DNA of 55,000 nt from Stramonita haemastoma (taxonomy: Eukaryota; Mollusca; Gastropoda; Neogastropoda; Muricidae): positions 60,391,780 to 60,446,779 of the forward strand of contig CM060324.1 in the NCBI GenBank assembly GCA_030674155.1, in the 5' to 3' direction. The position numbers and the translations under genes were made by a program. The notes beneath the pieces are model-generated. The model had not been told where the DNA came from and did no database searches. It saw nothing but the letters and a program-made list of their open reading frames with translations. Shown here piece after piece: positions 1 through 11,234 of this stretch (the stretch's first letter is position 1; each line of letters starts with the position of its first letter).

Positions 1-117
1 TGCATGTATACAAAATGGCAAAAGGATTGTCAGATCATGGATTCTTGTTGTTGCAGGTGTCATTTTCCCGCATACGGTACCATCAGTGCATTGCCAACAG
101 AGCCTGGCAGGATAAGG

Positions 118-171
118 TGCGTCTGTGTGTGCGTGCATGCATGCGCGCGCGTGCACGCGCGTGTGTTCTTT
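118..171. repeat. Alternating purine-pyrimidine TG/CG tract
   Basis: The tract alternates TG, CA and CG steps and is a candidate Z-DNA-forming stretch. No gene is seen in bases 1-390 apart from this. Confidence 0.6.
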
Positions 172-399
172 TCGTCTTTTAAGATTATATATTTTAATGA
201 AAAAGTAGAATGACTTGCAAAACATGGAGCACTGTATGGAAATGATTCCTGTAAAAATAAATTTCATTATCTCTATATGAGGGATACAGCTTGCTACAAA
301 ATGCAAGCTGAAAGTGTCTTAGAAGATGAGCGATTTTGGCCATTGTCTTTAGGTTGATTGTACAAGCAATGTAGTAAATTTTCAAACTTGTTTCCATTC

Positions 400-820
400 C
401 CGCTAAGTCTGTTGGTGTACAAATGTTATTTCCTCATGTACAAACTTAAACTAAACGCTTTCAGGACAAAATACTTGAAAGATGTAAACTGTATTTGTGG
501 TGAAAAGTTAAGAAATAGCCATATCCTTTTTCAAGTGTGGACATTTAAATCATTTTCACCTGCTGTGTCTAGTTTATCAGTGGATCAAGTTTTATCTGAA
601 CCATAACTATTGTTGGAAATTGTTTTAGCATTGATATGGCCGTAACTCAGTATTTATAGTATGTTATTGTTATTTTTATTGCACAGTTTTATTTGACATT
701 GTTTTCAGTTTTTGTTGAATTGCTCTTGTTACTTTGGAATTTCAGGCGTAATTCATAGGCCATTTTTTTCTGGTTTTGTTTTTTGTGCATCTAAATTCAC
801 TAGATGTGAATAGACATTAT
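400..820 (+). mobile_element. 3' end of RNase H-type LINE (degraded)
   Basis: Translated bases 440-606 match the C-terminus of the LINE at 12330-13872: both have the run LKLNAF, then a C-x-C-G knuckle and a following HIL. The last cysteine of the CCHC knuckle is lost here. After a stop, AT-rich 3' UTR runs to a terminal hairpin (790-814) of the form TCTA, AA bulge, TTCAC, loop TAGAT, GTGAA, TAGA. The same hairpin closes the copies at 12336-12364 and 33486-33520. This is a 5'-truncated dead copy. Confidence 0.75.
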
Positions 821-975
821 GAAGCTATACTACTACTGCTACTACACACACTCACACAGACACAATCACACAATCACACATACACATGCATTTTCATATG
901 TGTACCTATTTTTTTATATGCACCTGATGATAAACATTCATAACTATCAATGTTTGTTTCCATGTTGTCCTGCAG

Positions 976-1137
976 GTTCTGACCAACATTCTGTGGCTGT
1001 CAGGAGCCCTGCTCTCCCTCGGCCTGCTGGGGGCCTGTTGCAGACACGCCCCTCACGGCGCCGCCAACGCTCTCTGGCGCTGGGTTGCAGACCTGGGCGA
1101 CAGAGCAACCTGCTTTTATCACCGCATCCTCTCCTAA
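976..1137 (+). CDS. Candidate terminal exon of a small membrane protein
   Basis: After a pyrimidine-containing acceptor ending TGCAG at 971-975, a frame of 53 codons runs to TAA at 1135-1137. It starts VLTNILWLSGALLSLGLLGA, a credible transmembrane helix, then has CCRH and an amphipathic tail rich in W, R and H (WRWVADLGDRATCFYHRILS). Base composition is far richer in G and C than the flanks, as expected of an exon. Upstream exons lie outside the window or are not recognisable. I do not recognise the family. A 111-codon overlapping frame in another phase (819-1154) has low-complexity composition and looks like a shadow. If real, this is the C-terminus of a plus-strand gene whose body lies to the left. 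Confidence 0.45.
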   Translation, partial: VLTNILWLSGALLSLGLLGACCRHAPHGAANALWRWVADLGDRATCFYHRILS

Positions 1138-1195
1138 CCACACCTGTATTGTAGTCACACACAGTGTGACTTTCATGCAGTAGGGTTGTTCTATT

Positions 1196-1486
1196 TTATT
1201 CTTTCATTTCAAGGATAATGGGATACGTTTTCTTTTTCCTTTCAGTCCCTGTGTGTATGCAGTTTTGTAAATTTTGTCATCTGTTCCCTCCAGCACACAG
1301 TGGCTTACTCTTCTGAAAAGTAGAAAGGTTTTAATTAATGTGTGTGCAAGTTGTTCTGTGTGCATTTGCACAAAGGATCTCGAATTATAGTTTCATCCAA
1401 AGGACTTTTGGGGGAGTGGAGTCATCACTGATGTTAACTCAGGAGGAAAAATCCTCTTGAATGAGATTTGAACCTGGCTCAGCAGT
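1196..1486 (-). mobile_element. SINE-A copy, old and diverged
   Basis: Read on the minus strand it follows the SINE-A order: remnant of the tRNA head, the AGTGCTGAC/ACTCTCCCC segment, the TTCGGATGAGACTATAAACC-like core, the GCACACRTTAA segment, the CCGGTGGGAACAG-like segment and the TTATCCTCGA-like tail. It lies 60 bp past the candidate exon stop, so it may be in that gene's 3' UTR. Confidence 0.7.
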
Positions 1487-1489
1487 GGA

Positions 1490-2029
1490 GTCCTTTGTCG
1501 CGTGAATGAGATCTCTTTGATGTTGGAAAGCTTTGTAGGAAGGGATTTTATTCCTAGTGGTGTCTGCAATGGGTTTTTTATTTGGATATTTGTGACACTC
1601 CACCACATAACAAGTCGCATTGCACCAGGGGTCAATTTTTAGTTATTAACATGTCATAACTTGCTATGAAATGGCTATACAATACAAAAAACATATTGAG
1701 AATCAGACAATTCTATCAAAAGCTACTACAACTTGAAATGATAGACTGCAGGAAATGACAAAATGAGAAATTGACAAGTTTAGCATCCTAATAGGTGGTC
1801 AAAGTAAGGGCTTGGGTATTTTGAAATTACTTTTAAAGGCAAAAGGAAACAAATTATAACTTGATATTTCACCATAAGGTAGAATAATTGCTACAGTTTT
1901 ATAATCAATCAAAATCGACAACTTAACCCCTACCTGACTTTAATGGCTCCTAGCAGAAAAGTGGGTCAGTTGCTAAGTGACTCATTTCATGATGGAGTGT
2001 CACATTTGGGGGTTTTTTTTCATTTATTT
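1490..2029. other. No recognisable gene
   Basis: The stretch is AT-rich single-copy-looking sequence. I see no coding frame with protein-like composition and no known repeat. Confidence 0.5.
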
Positions 2030-2395
2030 GTTTGTATATTTGTGTTTGTATTGTGTGTTTGTTATGTGTTTGTTTGTGTGTTGTCTATGTGGTTTGTTAT
2101 TGTGTGTTGTATATTGTGTGTTTGTATATTGTGTGTTTGTATATTGTGTGTTTGTATATTGTGTGTTTGTATATGTGTGTTTGTATATTGTGTGTTGTTA
2201 TTGTGTTTTGTCTATTGTGTGTTTGTCTATTGTGTGTTTGTTATTGTGTGTTTGTCTATGTGTGTTTGTATATTGTGTGTTTGTATATTGTGTGTGTTTT
2301 GTATATTGTGTGTTTGTATATTGTGTGTTTGTATATTGTGTGTTTGTATATTGTGTGTTTGTATATGTTGTTTGTATATTGTGTGTTTTCGTTTA
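2030..2395. repeat. 15-bp minisatellite, TTTGTATATTGTGTG type
   Basis: About 24 units vary mainly by 3-base losses. Because the period is divisible by three, several frames stay open, giving spurious Cys/Val/Tyr-rich translations. Confidence 0.9.
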
Positions 2396-2704
2396 ATCAT
2401 GTTACCAGTGGGAATGCCAGTTTCTCTCCATAGAAATAGAATCCCCTATTTCTGGAAATCATGTTGCTGGAAATGTGTTCTTTTCTATCTCTTTTTTGTT
2501 GTTGTAGTTTACGGTTTTCTGTCTTTTCTGTCATGCCTTTGGTCAGGGTTTTATACTGTCTGTCTTTTTAATCTGTTTGAATGTATTGATCTGTTGTAAA
2601 ATTGCAGGCGGGGACACATCATAGAAATCATCATACCATTATTGTATTTTTTCCATGCCTGGGATATTTGAATTCCCTTCTTTTAATATATACATAAACA
2701 TAAT

Positions 2705-2706
<2 letters not shown>

Positions 2707-2744
<38 letters not shown>

Positions 2745-2788
2745 CATTATTATTATTATTATTATTATTATCATTATTATTATTATAA
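2707..2788. repeat. (ATT)n microsatellite
   Basis: About 27 TTA units with scattered TCA interruptions. Confidence 0.95.
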
Positions 2789-2956
2789 TACACCATATGT
2801 TACGTGTATTTATTTTGTGTATTTTTTAATTTTAAATTTTTATGGGGTTTTGATTTTTGGTTTTGTTCTGTTGATTAAGAAGTATTGTAAATCACACAGG
2901 AAGCATATATCTTTAGTGTGTTTTTTCAAATGGGTGTATTCTGGGATTAACCAGAC

Positions 2957-3194
2957 CTGAGAGATACAGACACCTGCAGTGTTCTTCAGCCCATTGGGCA
3001 ACACTCTCCACATGGCATCCATGAGGTGGATGGTGGGGCAGTAGGAGGTCCCAGTGTTCCCATGAAATCCATAGCAGACTCGCTGCAGGTAGGACCTTGT
3101 TCAAGTCTTAACAACTGCAGCTCAGATGGGATTTGAACCCCTGATGGTCCAGCCAGGAATTCTGTGTTTGTTAACCACTGCACCACTGCAGCTT
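2957..3194 (-). mobile_element. tRNA-headed SINE, separate family
   Basis: On the minus strand a tRNA-like head begins near 3194, with box A like GCAGTGGTTAAC (about 3171-3190) and a good box B, GGGTTCAAATCCC (3128-3140). The body does not match SINE-A, B or C elsewhere in the window. It is not a tRNA gene: the expected acceptor-stem pairing is absent and a body follows. Confidence 0.6.
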
Positions 3195-3519
3195 GTCAAC
3201 TCAAAAATAGAGTCCGAGTGGTCCAAAGGCATCTGAAGATTCTACATGTGTGTTTTTGCCTGAAAACAGGCACACCTGTCTCTCAACATAGACCAACAAG
3301 CATACCCCCTCCTCTCCTTTCCCCTCATTCCTCCCCTCCCTCCACCAGCACAATGTATTTCAATTACCCCCCCGCCCTTCCCCCCTGCCATTTTTGTCTT
3401 CACTCCTGGGTCAGACCTGTGAGGTTTACACTGGTGAGATGTTCATGTTTGCCACTGCTTTTGCCCACCATCAAGGCAGCCACATTCTGACTTTAGGGAG
3501 GATGTCTAAACATATCAGT
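3195..3519. other. No recognisable gene
   Basis: Contains a C/T-rich patch (3300-3400). No family was recognised. Confidence 0.4.
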
Positions 3520-3770
3520 GTGCATGCATTTTTTTTAAAGGTATTTTTTTGTCATTCATTCTAACTAGCACACAAATAGCCTTTTCTTTTGAAAGGCAGA
3601 ACAGATTTTTAACCTGTGCGCAAGATGTTCTGCTTTTGTTGGCACACAGGGCCTCAGTTTATAGTTTCACCCAAAGGACTTTTGTTGAGGGGGGGTGAAG
3701 TCCGTACTGATTTTAACTCCAGGGTAAAATCCCCGAAAACAAGCACCTTGGTGGTGGCTCAGTTCTGGAC
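3520..3770 (-). mobile_element. SINE-A fragment
   Basis: The minus strand holds the core segment with the TTTGGRTGARACTATAAAC-like motif and the downstream GCGCACAGGTTAAAAATC-like segment. The tRNA head is missing. Confidence 0.65.
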
Positions 3771-3789
3771 CATCTGTTTATGTATTTAT

Positions 3790-3920
3790 ATATTTTTACA
3801 TTTTATTTCAAGGATAGGGAAAAGGCATTCATGCCCTTTTTTTTATACACAGTCCCCATGTGTATGCAGTTTTATCAGAACATGAGTGCAGTGCTGTAAC
3901 CACTAGGCTCACCCCCTCTG
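3790..3920 (-). mobile_element. SINE-A 3' tail joined to a head remnant
   Basis: The minus strand shows the CATACACATGGGGACTG-type tail and a hairpin variant (+ strand GGCA-TTCA-TGCC, 3823-3836, with a bulged C). A box-A-like CCTAGTGGTTACAGC remnant lies at 3895-3912, directly beside the tail, so the body between them is deleted. Confidence 0.55.
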
Positions 3921-4152
3921 CAGCACACAGGTCAGCAGTCTGTCCATGGTTTGTTTGTGGAAGAGCAGCAAGTCAATAATGGCTAGTGGCAGGGAGGATT
4001 CAGACATGTCCAGCATGCAATCAGCAAACCAGTCAGTCATAGGCTCCGCTAGGTTCCACGTGTCCAAGATTCACTGCCAGAAAGTTTCAGTTTGGTGCTG
4101 CCAATGACTCCTCAGGAAACTGGTGAAACAGAAGTGAAGGGATGTCTAGTCA

Positions 4153-4315
4153 CTGCTGCCTGTGTGTGTTTGTGTGTATGTGTATTGATGTGTGTGTGTA
4201 TGTGTTGATATATATATATATATATAGTGTGTGTGTGTGTGTGTGTGTGTGTGGTTGTGTGTGGTTGTGTGTGTGTATGTGTGTTGATGTGTGTGTGTGT
4301 GTGTGTGTGCACACG

Positions 4316-4389
<74 letters not shown>

Positions 4390-4480
4390 ACGCTGTGTGT
4401 GTGTGCGCACGCTGTGTGTGTATATGTATGTGTGTGTGTGTGTATGTATGTATGTGTGTGTGTGTGTATGTGTGTGTACA
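4153..4480. repeat. Compound (TG)n array
   Basis: TG repeats are interrupted by (TA)n at 4208-4226 and by three GCACACGC/CGCACGC islands (4309-4316, 4386-4392, 4404-4411). Long cysteine/valine and threonine/histidine frames here are artefacts of the repeat. Confidence 0.95.
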
Positions 4481-4484
4481 GTTG

Positions 4485-4984
4485 GAATGATGATGTGAAC
4501 TTGGTATTAACCATGAAGTATAGTTTGTAGCTTTGTGCCTGAGAGAAGGCAGACTAGTACCTGTGAGTTTTTTCTGTGGTGCAACTTGTGTCCCTTATTT
4601 TTAGAATTGGTCTTTTAAACTATCGTCATATTACAATGGCTGTACAATGAAAATTGTCATCACATTAGAATGGATGAACAGATGTGGACCTCATGCTTTG
4701 AAGAACGTTTGTGGTTGATAAGAGGAGTTGAATTATTATGTGGATATGGATATGAGAGTGTAAACAGTATTGTTAACAGTATTGGGATGAATGCTGTGGT
4801 AACATACACAGTGATTGTAATGGGATGTTTTGAAAATTAACTGCCTAAATTGTCTGATATGTTTTATCTATCATTGATAAGTCACCACGTCTATAGGTTC
4901 AGTGGGTTTTTTTTTCTAGGCTGTTTTAATCAGAAGTACCCTTTGGCTGATATTGTATATTTTTTTAAATCAAAGGCTGCTCTT
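4485..4984. other. No recognisable gene
   Basis: AT-rich sequence with no recognisable repeat or coding frame. Confidence 0.4.
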
Positions 4985-4987
4985 GAG

Positions 4988-5285
4988 AACTGGATAGCTC
5001 AGTGGTCACATCACTCGCTTTCCTCAAGCTAAGGCCAAATACTGTTGAGTGTGGTTAACAAGTGAATGGGTCACTGTTTGTGTGCTTTAGCTTCAGCACA
5101 GTCCCCCAGTTCACCCAGCTGTAAGTGGGTACCTGCCCACTGTAGGGACAGGGAAGATATGGCAGCGAGGGAGAGGAGATGGGCGCCACCTTCAAATTAT
5201 GTGCTGGCCCCTTGAGAAGCTGAGGCCTCTGATGCCTCACTCAATAGTAACTGCATAGGTTATGGAACAACTTTACCTTCTTTTT
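4988..5285 (+). mobile_element. SINE-B copy (tRNA/5S-like head)
   Basis: It starts with a tRNA box A, GGATAGCTCAGTGG, and continues with a 5S-rRNA-like segment (AAGCTAAG, GGTTAACAA, GAATGGGTCAC). The SINE-B body follows: CAGTTCACCCAGCTGTAA, GGGTACCTGCC, GGAGAGGAGATGGGCGCC, GCTGAGGCCTCTGATGCC. It ends AGGTTATGGAACAACTTTACCTT plus a T run. Confidence 0.8.
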
Positions 5286-5289
5286 TTTT

Positions 5290-6290
5290 TATCTTGGCTA
5301 ATACTGTCTATTTGCACAATTGCTGTTCAGGAAATTGGATGTATAATGGCTTGATGTAAAGAAGAAAACCAAAGATTTCAGCTGATTTTATGCATCAGAT
5401 TTTATCTTTCAAAAAAACAACCAAAAAAACTTTTTTTTTTAGACAGTTTGTTGTTGTCACTGTATAGGATCTGGTATATTTATGAGTGTGGTTTATTTGT
5501 TTTTGTGTTTGCTTATTTGTTAACTCACTTGGGATGGCCAGTTCTCTCCCTTGCTTTTCCCCACAGATGGCTCATTTGTAATTATCAGTAAAAAAAAAAA
5601 TCATAAAAAATACAAAACACATAGTAAGAGAAAGAAATTTTCTGAACTTATGAATGACATGTTGGGTTAGTACATGATTAAAGCTGTCACTTCAATATTT
5701 GAGCTTTGACTAGCATGAAGAAAATACTCTGAATGTTGTATTCCGTGTCACTACTCCATGTCCTCTACTCTCTACAATCACAAACAAAGATTTCAGAATG
5801 CATGGAATCATCCAACAACACTCTGCATTCGACTTGGATAGGCTCATGAAGCTCTGTTTAGCTGCACTAGTCACAGTATCATGTGGACGCCACGTGGAAA
5901 ATCTGCAAACACCAAACCCGCTATAGCCAACGGCCGTCCAAAACCACTGCTCTACACTGATCCACTATAGCAGACATCTGTCCTCTGAGAGTTAATTTAC
6001 TTTGTTGTCCCTGTTTGAATGTGTGTAATTATTTTTAGTTTAGTTGATTTTGTAGTTATGTTTTTGCTTCCTTTTGATTTCTAATACGAGACAATCACTT
6101 GAAGATGAATGGCAGCTTGTGCATTAAAGGTTACGGGTATTTGGAATTTTATTGTGCATGTTTTCTTTGATTGGTTGGAGTGTTTTGACAAAATTACATG
6201 TCATGTCATGTGCAGTCCTGAAATTGTTTTATTCATTCTTGTGCCTAATGTGGAAGAAAAGAGCAGCTGTGCATAAACAATAGTATTTTC
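5290..6290. other. No recognisable gene
   Basis: AT-rich sequence with short A and T runs. I found no coding frame or repeat family I can name. Confidence 0.4.
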
Positions 6291-6295
6291 ATTTC

Positions 6296-6420
6296 AATAG
6301 CAGTTGCATAAAATCATAAGCAGTATATTTTCATGTCCATAACAGTTGCTAATAGACACTGTCATATTTTCATGTCCATAACGGTTGCTAATAGACACTG
6401 TCATATTTTCATGTCCATAA
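6296..6420. repeat. Short tandem repeat, about 48-bp unit
   Basis: Units contain ATTTTCATGTCCATAAC followed by GTTGCTAATAGACACTGTC. There are roughly 2.5 copies, the first diverged. Confidence 0.75.
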
Positions 6421-6589
6421 CTAAAACAGTAAGTTCAGTTAGATGAAAATACTTGGCATGTACTTACACCTACAGAAAGTTTTGCTTGCAGTCACACATC
6501 ATGTGAAGATGAGCCAAAGTAAGAAAACACAATGGCATCAATTTTCTGTAGTAATGCCATTGTGTAAGACTGGTCATTACAGCTAAAAG

Positions 6590-7525
6590 GGGAAAATACA
6601 AAGTTCTAATATCACACCTTGGAGCAAATTACAAACTGTTGGTAATTATTGCTAAAAGACAATTTTGAAGTTTTAGTAATTACTACTGAAAGCAAATAAC
6701 AAAGTCATGGTAATTACTACTAAAAGCAAAAAATATTACACAGAAGTTAAAGTAACTACTGCTAAAAGCAAATGTTTAAGTTTAGTAACTACTGCTAAAA
6801 GCAAAAAACACACCGTTGTGCTAACTTCTGCTAAAAGCAAAAACAGAAAGTTATACTGCTAAAAGCAAATGACAAAGTCCAGTAACTACTGCTAAAAGCA
6901 AATGACAAAGTCCAGTAACTACTGCTAAAAGCAATGACAAAGTCAGTAACTACTGCTAAAAGCAAATGACAAAGTCCAGTAACTACTGCTAAAAGCAAAT
7001 GACAAAGTCCAGTAACTACTGCTAAAAGCGAATGACAAAGTCCAGTAACTACTGCTAAAAGCAATGACAAAGTCCAGTAACTACTGCTAAAAGCGAATGA
7101 CAAAGTCCAGTAACTACTGCTAAAAGAATAAATGACACTAAAAGCGAATGACAAAGTCCAGTAACTACTGCTAAAAGCGAAATGACAAAGTCCAGTAACT
7201 ACTGCTAAATGCAAATGACAAAGTCCAGTAACTACTGCTAAAAGCGAATGACAAAGTCCAGTAACTACTGCTAAAAGCAAATGACAAAGTCCAGTAACTA
7301 CTGCTAAAAGCAAATGACAAAGTCCAGTAACTACTGCTGAAAGCGAATGACAATCCAGTAACTACTGCTAAAAGCAATGACAAAGTCCAGTAACTACTGC
7401 TAAAAGCGAATGACAAAGTCCAGTAACTACTGCTAAAAGTAAATGACACTAAAAGCGAATGACAAAGTCCAGTAACTACTGCTAAAAGCAAATGACACTA
7501 AAAGCGAATGACAAAGTCCAGTAAC
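6590..7525. repeat. 33-bp satellite array with divergence gradient
   Basis: The unit contains GACAAAGTCCAGTAACTACT then GCTAAAAGCAAAT. From about 6855 to 7525 the copies are nearly identical, with occasional short units. From 6590 to 6850 only TAACTACTGCTAAAAGCAAA is conserved and spacers vary. The long Leu/Ser/Phe frames on the minus strand follow from the unit length being divisible by three. There is no spacer variation of the CRISPR kind. Confidence 0.95.
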
Positions 7526-7847
7526 CATGGCTGATGCAGCCTCCCTAGGCATGGTGTGGTTTTAAGGTAGCTGGATAATGGAGTCATCAGCACACACACC
7601 TATATCATGCATTCATGTACTTGCTCTTCTCAATTTAAGCGTAAGTCATTGGCAGCATCACATTGAAGTTGAATTTTTAGGCCATGAAATCGTCCTTGAT
7701 ATGAGATCTAAAGGTGAATGTCCCATCGACGACCTTGAGATTGTAAAATGTCCCATAAGTTGACCCCTGAGAGACGACCTTCCTGATCACACTCTGTCCA
7801 GTACGTTGACATTTCAAGCTGTAAAATGCCTACAAGGATCCTACAGG

Positions 7848-8035
7848 TCCCACAAACGACCTTCAGGATCCTATTAACATGTCCCACAAACGACCTTCAG
7901 GATCCTATTAACATGTCCCACAAACGACCTTCAGGATCCTATTAACATGTCCCACAAACGACCTTCAGGATCCTATCAACATGTCCCACAAACGATCTTC
8001 GGGATCATAACATGTCCCACAAATGACTTTTATTC
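7848..8035. repeat. 34-bp tandem repeat
   Basis: About 5.3 copies of a unit with CCCACAAACGACCTTCAGGA followed by TCCTATTAACATGT. The last copies are diverged and shortened. Upstream at 7715-7800 lie related single phrases (GACGACCTT, ATGTCCCAT), suggesting the array grew from local sequence. Confidence 0.9.
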
Positions 8036-8048
8036 AATTTCATGTATT

Positions 8049-8382
8049 CTTTTATATCGAGGATAATGGAATAAGCACTCGTGTGCTTTTTTTTACGTCC
8101 AGTCCCCGTGTGTGTGCAGTTTTTTTGTAAATGTTATCTGTTCTCACCGGCACACAATGGCCTACTCTTACGAAAAGCGGAACAGGATTTAACGTGTGCG
8201 CAAGATGTTCTGCGTGCGTTCGCACATGAGGCCTCGGTTTATAGTCTCATCCGAAAGACTTTTGGGGAGAGTGGAGTCAGCACTGATGTTAACTCCAAGG
8301 GAAAAATCCCCTCGAACGGGAATTGAACCCGGGTCGTCAAATTGCGAGCGCAATGTTCTGACCACTAGGCTGTCCCGTCCCC
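8049..8382 (-). mobile_element. SINE-A, near full length
   Basis: The minus strand begins GGGGACGGGACAGCCTAGTGG (box A) and has box B GGTTCAATTCC. The GGGGATTTTTCCC element, the TTCGGATGAGACTATAAACC core and the tail follow. The tail hairpin is perfect: + strand AAGCAC-TCGT-GTGCTT at 8073-8088. It is not in a CT array, unlike many other copies here. Confidence 0.9.
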
Positions 8383-9365
8383 ACTTGAGGGAGGAAGACT
8401 GGGCAGACAGACGAAGAACTGGATGATGCAGAACATCACAGACATGGACAGACCTGCCTTCACATGGCACTGTTGCGGCTGGGAAATAAAGGCTGAAGAC
8501 AGACAGACCAGCCTGGAGAAAATTGTATACTGACAAGTCCTTCATGTCCCCCCCCCCCCCGTGACCATCTTGGTTAAGGAATTGATTGATTGGTCGAGTG
8601 ATTGATTAATTGATTGATGGAAATCGACCTTTGATAAAACAAAAACAGAAAACCGGAAGTGTAGATGCACATGGTAGAATAAAAATGATAAAGAATTTTT
8701 TTGTTAAAAAATTAAAAATAACGTGTACTGAGCAAAACGGGCTTTGGCTTGGCTTGTAGGGGTAAAAAAAAAGGTTGGAAGTATATATCGCATAGTTTTG
8801 GTGATGAGATAACAGTAGACCATACATTATATGTCACTTGTTAAAATAAAACATCATTTCCCTACTCTGAAAAGAGTGGGGAGGGGGGGGGGGGGTTGCC
8901 GTCGGCAATATTTAGTAGACTGTAACTGATGTCTGAGTTGTTTTTTGAATTGTTGCTTCACTGCCGAGTTGGTGACTATAGGCGTAAAAGACACTGTGCT
9001 GCCTACATTCTAGATGTTTCCGGGGTGGAATTATTATTGTTGTTGTTTTGTCGTTGTTAGTTTCTTATTTTTATCTTTGTATTGATTGTAAGCAATATGT
9101 ACGTCTTTTAATGGAACTTGTATTCTGTACGGTTCACTATTCCTCCGGTTTTCTTCAGGTTCACTTTCCATACTACGCATTTTAGTCTAGTGGTGTAATT
9201 TTTTTTTTTAACTGTTGTTGAAAAGTGGAGGATCACCCCCCCCCCCCCCCCCCTTGACTGCTCCTCTCTTCCTCCCCACTTTATCTCGTCTAATATTGCA
9301 GATTGTGAAGAGACATGAAATAAAATTGAACACGCACACACATAAAAATATACACACTTACATAC
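8383..9365. other. No recognisable gene
   Basis: The stretch contains C or G homopolymers (8547-8560, 8885-8896, 9235-9253) and AT-rich sequence. No gene or named repeat is seen. Confidence 0.4.
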
Positions 9366-9369
9366 ACAC

Positions 9370-9446
9370 TCTCTCTCCGGAAGAAAAAAAAGTATGTGAA
9401 TACTTTGCTACCCTTGAAAAAGAAAAATCATTCATTCATTCTCATT
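9370..9446 (+). mobile_element. Retroelement 3' tail ending in (ATTC)n
   Basis: A GGAAGAAAAAAAAG lead passes into a perfect 7-bp hairpin, AAAGTAT-GTGA-ATACTTT (9389-9406). CCCTTGAAAAA and (ATTC)n follow. The layout matches the SINE-A tail, but the stem bases are different and still paired. Confidence 0.6.
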
Positions 9447-9804
9447 CATTCATTCTGTGTGTGTGCGCGCGCGCATGCGTACGTGCACGCTTGCTGTTCA
9501 CTATCTATAGGCTACTCATGACACATCCATCTCTTCAGATAGATAAATAAACTTCTACAACCTGTCCAATTATCTATCGGTCCAATTTTCTGTCTGTCTA
9601 CTGCCCGGCTTTGCTAGCTGTTTGTCTTCCTTTTGTGCTGTCAAATTCATGTTGAGTTATCCGAGTTTTGAGTTTCTATTTCTTTATGTGTGTTTTTCTT
9701 TGTTAAACTTCGTTTGTAGCATAGTGCGCGAAGATTTCCTCTTCGCGAATTTTCTTCTTCTTCTTCTCCGAACGCTCAGACAGCAGCCGTTTTTGCCTGT
9801 AACA

Positions 9805-10050
9805 CGAGCTGAAAATGCGTAGCGTTTCCGCTCAGCACCTGTCAAGTAAGGCCCAGCGCATCCGATATCAGCGCGGGAGAGAATCGTTATGTTTTAAGTC
9901 TCTCTGGAAAAAAAAGGGCAGGAGGATGGACCAAGAGGGCAGAAGGTAAGAGGAAGAAGAAAAAGAACAAGGCAGAAACAAAGAGAGGGATAGAAAAGAA
10001 GGAATTCCTAGGACAGAATTTCCAGAAGGTGGGGATGTTGTTTGCATTGA
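9805..10050 (+). repeat. Dispersed repeat, copy 1 of 2
   Basis: It shares order and sequence with 11235-11475: an AGCGTT..GCYCAGCRCCTG region, GATCTCTCTGGAAAAA, a purine-rich middle, then GGGATAGAAAAGAAGG and AATTCCTAGGACAGAATTTCC. No coding capacity is seen and the class is unknown. Confidence 0.7.
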
Positions 10051-10650
10051 TCCAGCACACCCACAGGGGGATGGATGCAGACAGATGAACAACGATGTAC
10101 ACGTTCAACTATTAGGCCTACTACTCTCGGTTACTAGATGCTGGTTTGCTTCGTTTGGTTTTTGTTTTGTTGTGGTGTGGGGTTTGTTCCCAAAAGACCC
10201 TCTTGCCATTCTACAGACGATCTTTAGGGACATAGTCATGAGATACTGATTTTGCACACCAAAGTTTCCTTGAATGTAGAAATTTGCTGGATTTTTTTAT
10301 TTTGATAAAATGTGATAAACTGAATAAAAGTGGGTTAGATTTAAGCTAGCTAAGTGAATGGTAAGTATAAAAATAACGTTCATTTTATCGCTGAATTTGA
10401 GGTACACAACTGGATTGATTTTGAATCAAGGCAAGTGAAAACAGAGGATTACTCGTTCTTCAATGTCGAAACCAATGAAGGAAGGGAAGGGACGTAATCC
10501 CGAAAATCTCTCCAGACGACGCAGACGATTTGTTTAGAATTGTGGCAGACGTCTCTGGCTACTAGTCACTGTGTCGATCAATAGGCCTACTAATACTGGA
10601 AAGGGTTGAGCAAATTGATACCGCCAAGCATTGATTGAATAGTGCTGGGT
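10051..10650. other. No recognisable gene
   Basis: No named repeat or coding frame with protein-like composition. Confidence 0.4.
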
Positions 10651-10656
10651 AGATAT

Positions 10657-10657
<1 letters not shown>

Positions 10658-10711
<54 letters not shown>

Positions 10712-10885
10712 TGTGTGTGTGTGTGTGTGACCATTTCATTTAGACTGATACCCACATATATGTATATACAAGATTCTCTCTCTGAATATAATAAATAATA
10801 TATATATATATATATGTTGTGTGTGTGTGTGTGTGTGCATGCATGCGTGCGTGCGTGTGAGTGTGTGTGTGTGTGCGCGCGCATC
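10658..10885. repeat. Two (TG)n arrays around (TA)n
   Basis: TG arrays lie at 10658-10728 and 10817-10882, with a (TA)n of about 18 bp between them and GCATGCATGCGTGCGTGCG within the second. Confidence 0.95.
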
Positions 10886-10889
10886 ATAA

Positions 10890-11234
10890 TACACATAATG
10901 TAAACGACAAAGAGTTTCTACTTTGCACAGTTAAGCTTATCTTATTCTGATTTTCCCCCAGTCATTGAGGAAACCTTTCCACGCCAATTATCTGCAAGAC
11001 CTGAACGAATTTTCACACTTTTTGTTGGTTTGTTTCTTCTGTCTTTGTTGTCCTGTTAAACCTGCCTTTATGCAACACGAAAAGCATCTACAATGAGAAA
11101 AGTACAAACCAGTGCTTCAGAACGAAGACAAATGTACAAAGTACTTCGGATAAAAAGAAGGCAACCATTTATGCAGCTGTGAAGTCACTGACCTTAGTCG
11201 CATTGTCGAACGCTGACACAGCAACTAGTGTTGT
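10890..11234. other. No recognisable gene
   Basis: Nothing recognised. Confidence 0.35.

Noticed and set aside
4142..4530. Cysteine-rich frames that might suggest small secreted peptides
   Set aside because: They are (TG)n translations with alternating Cys-Val; no signal peptide or cysteine framework.
6831..7525. Possible CRISPR-like array
   Set aside because: Repeats are head to tail with no unique spacers, and the genome is eukaryotic.
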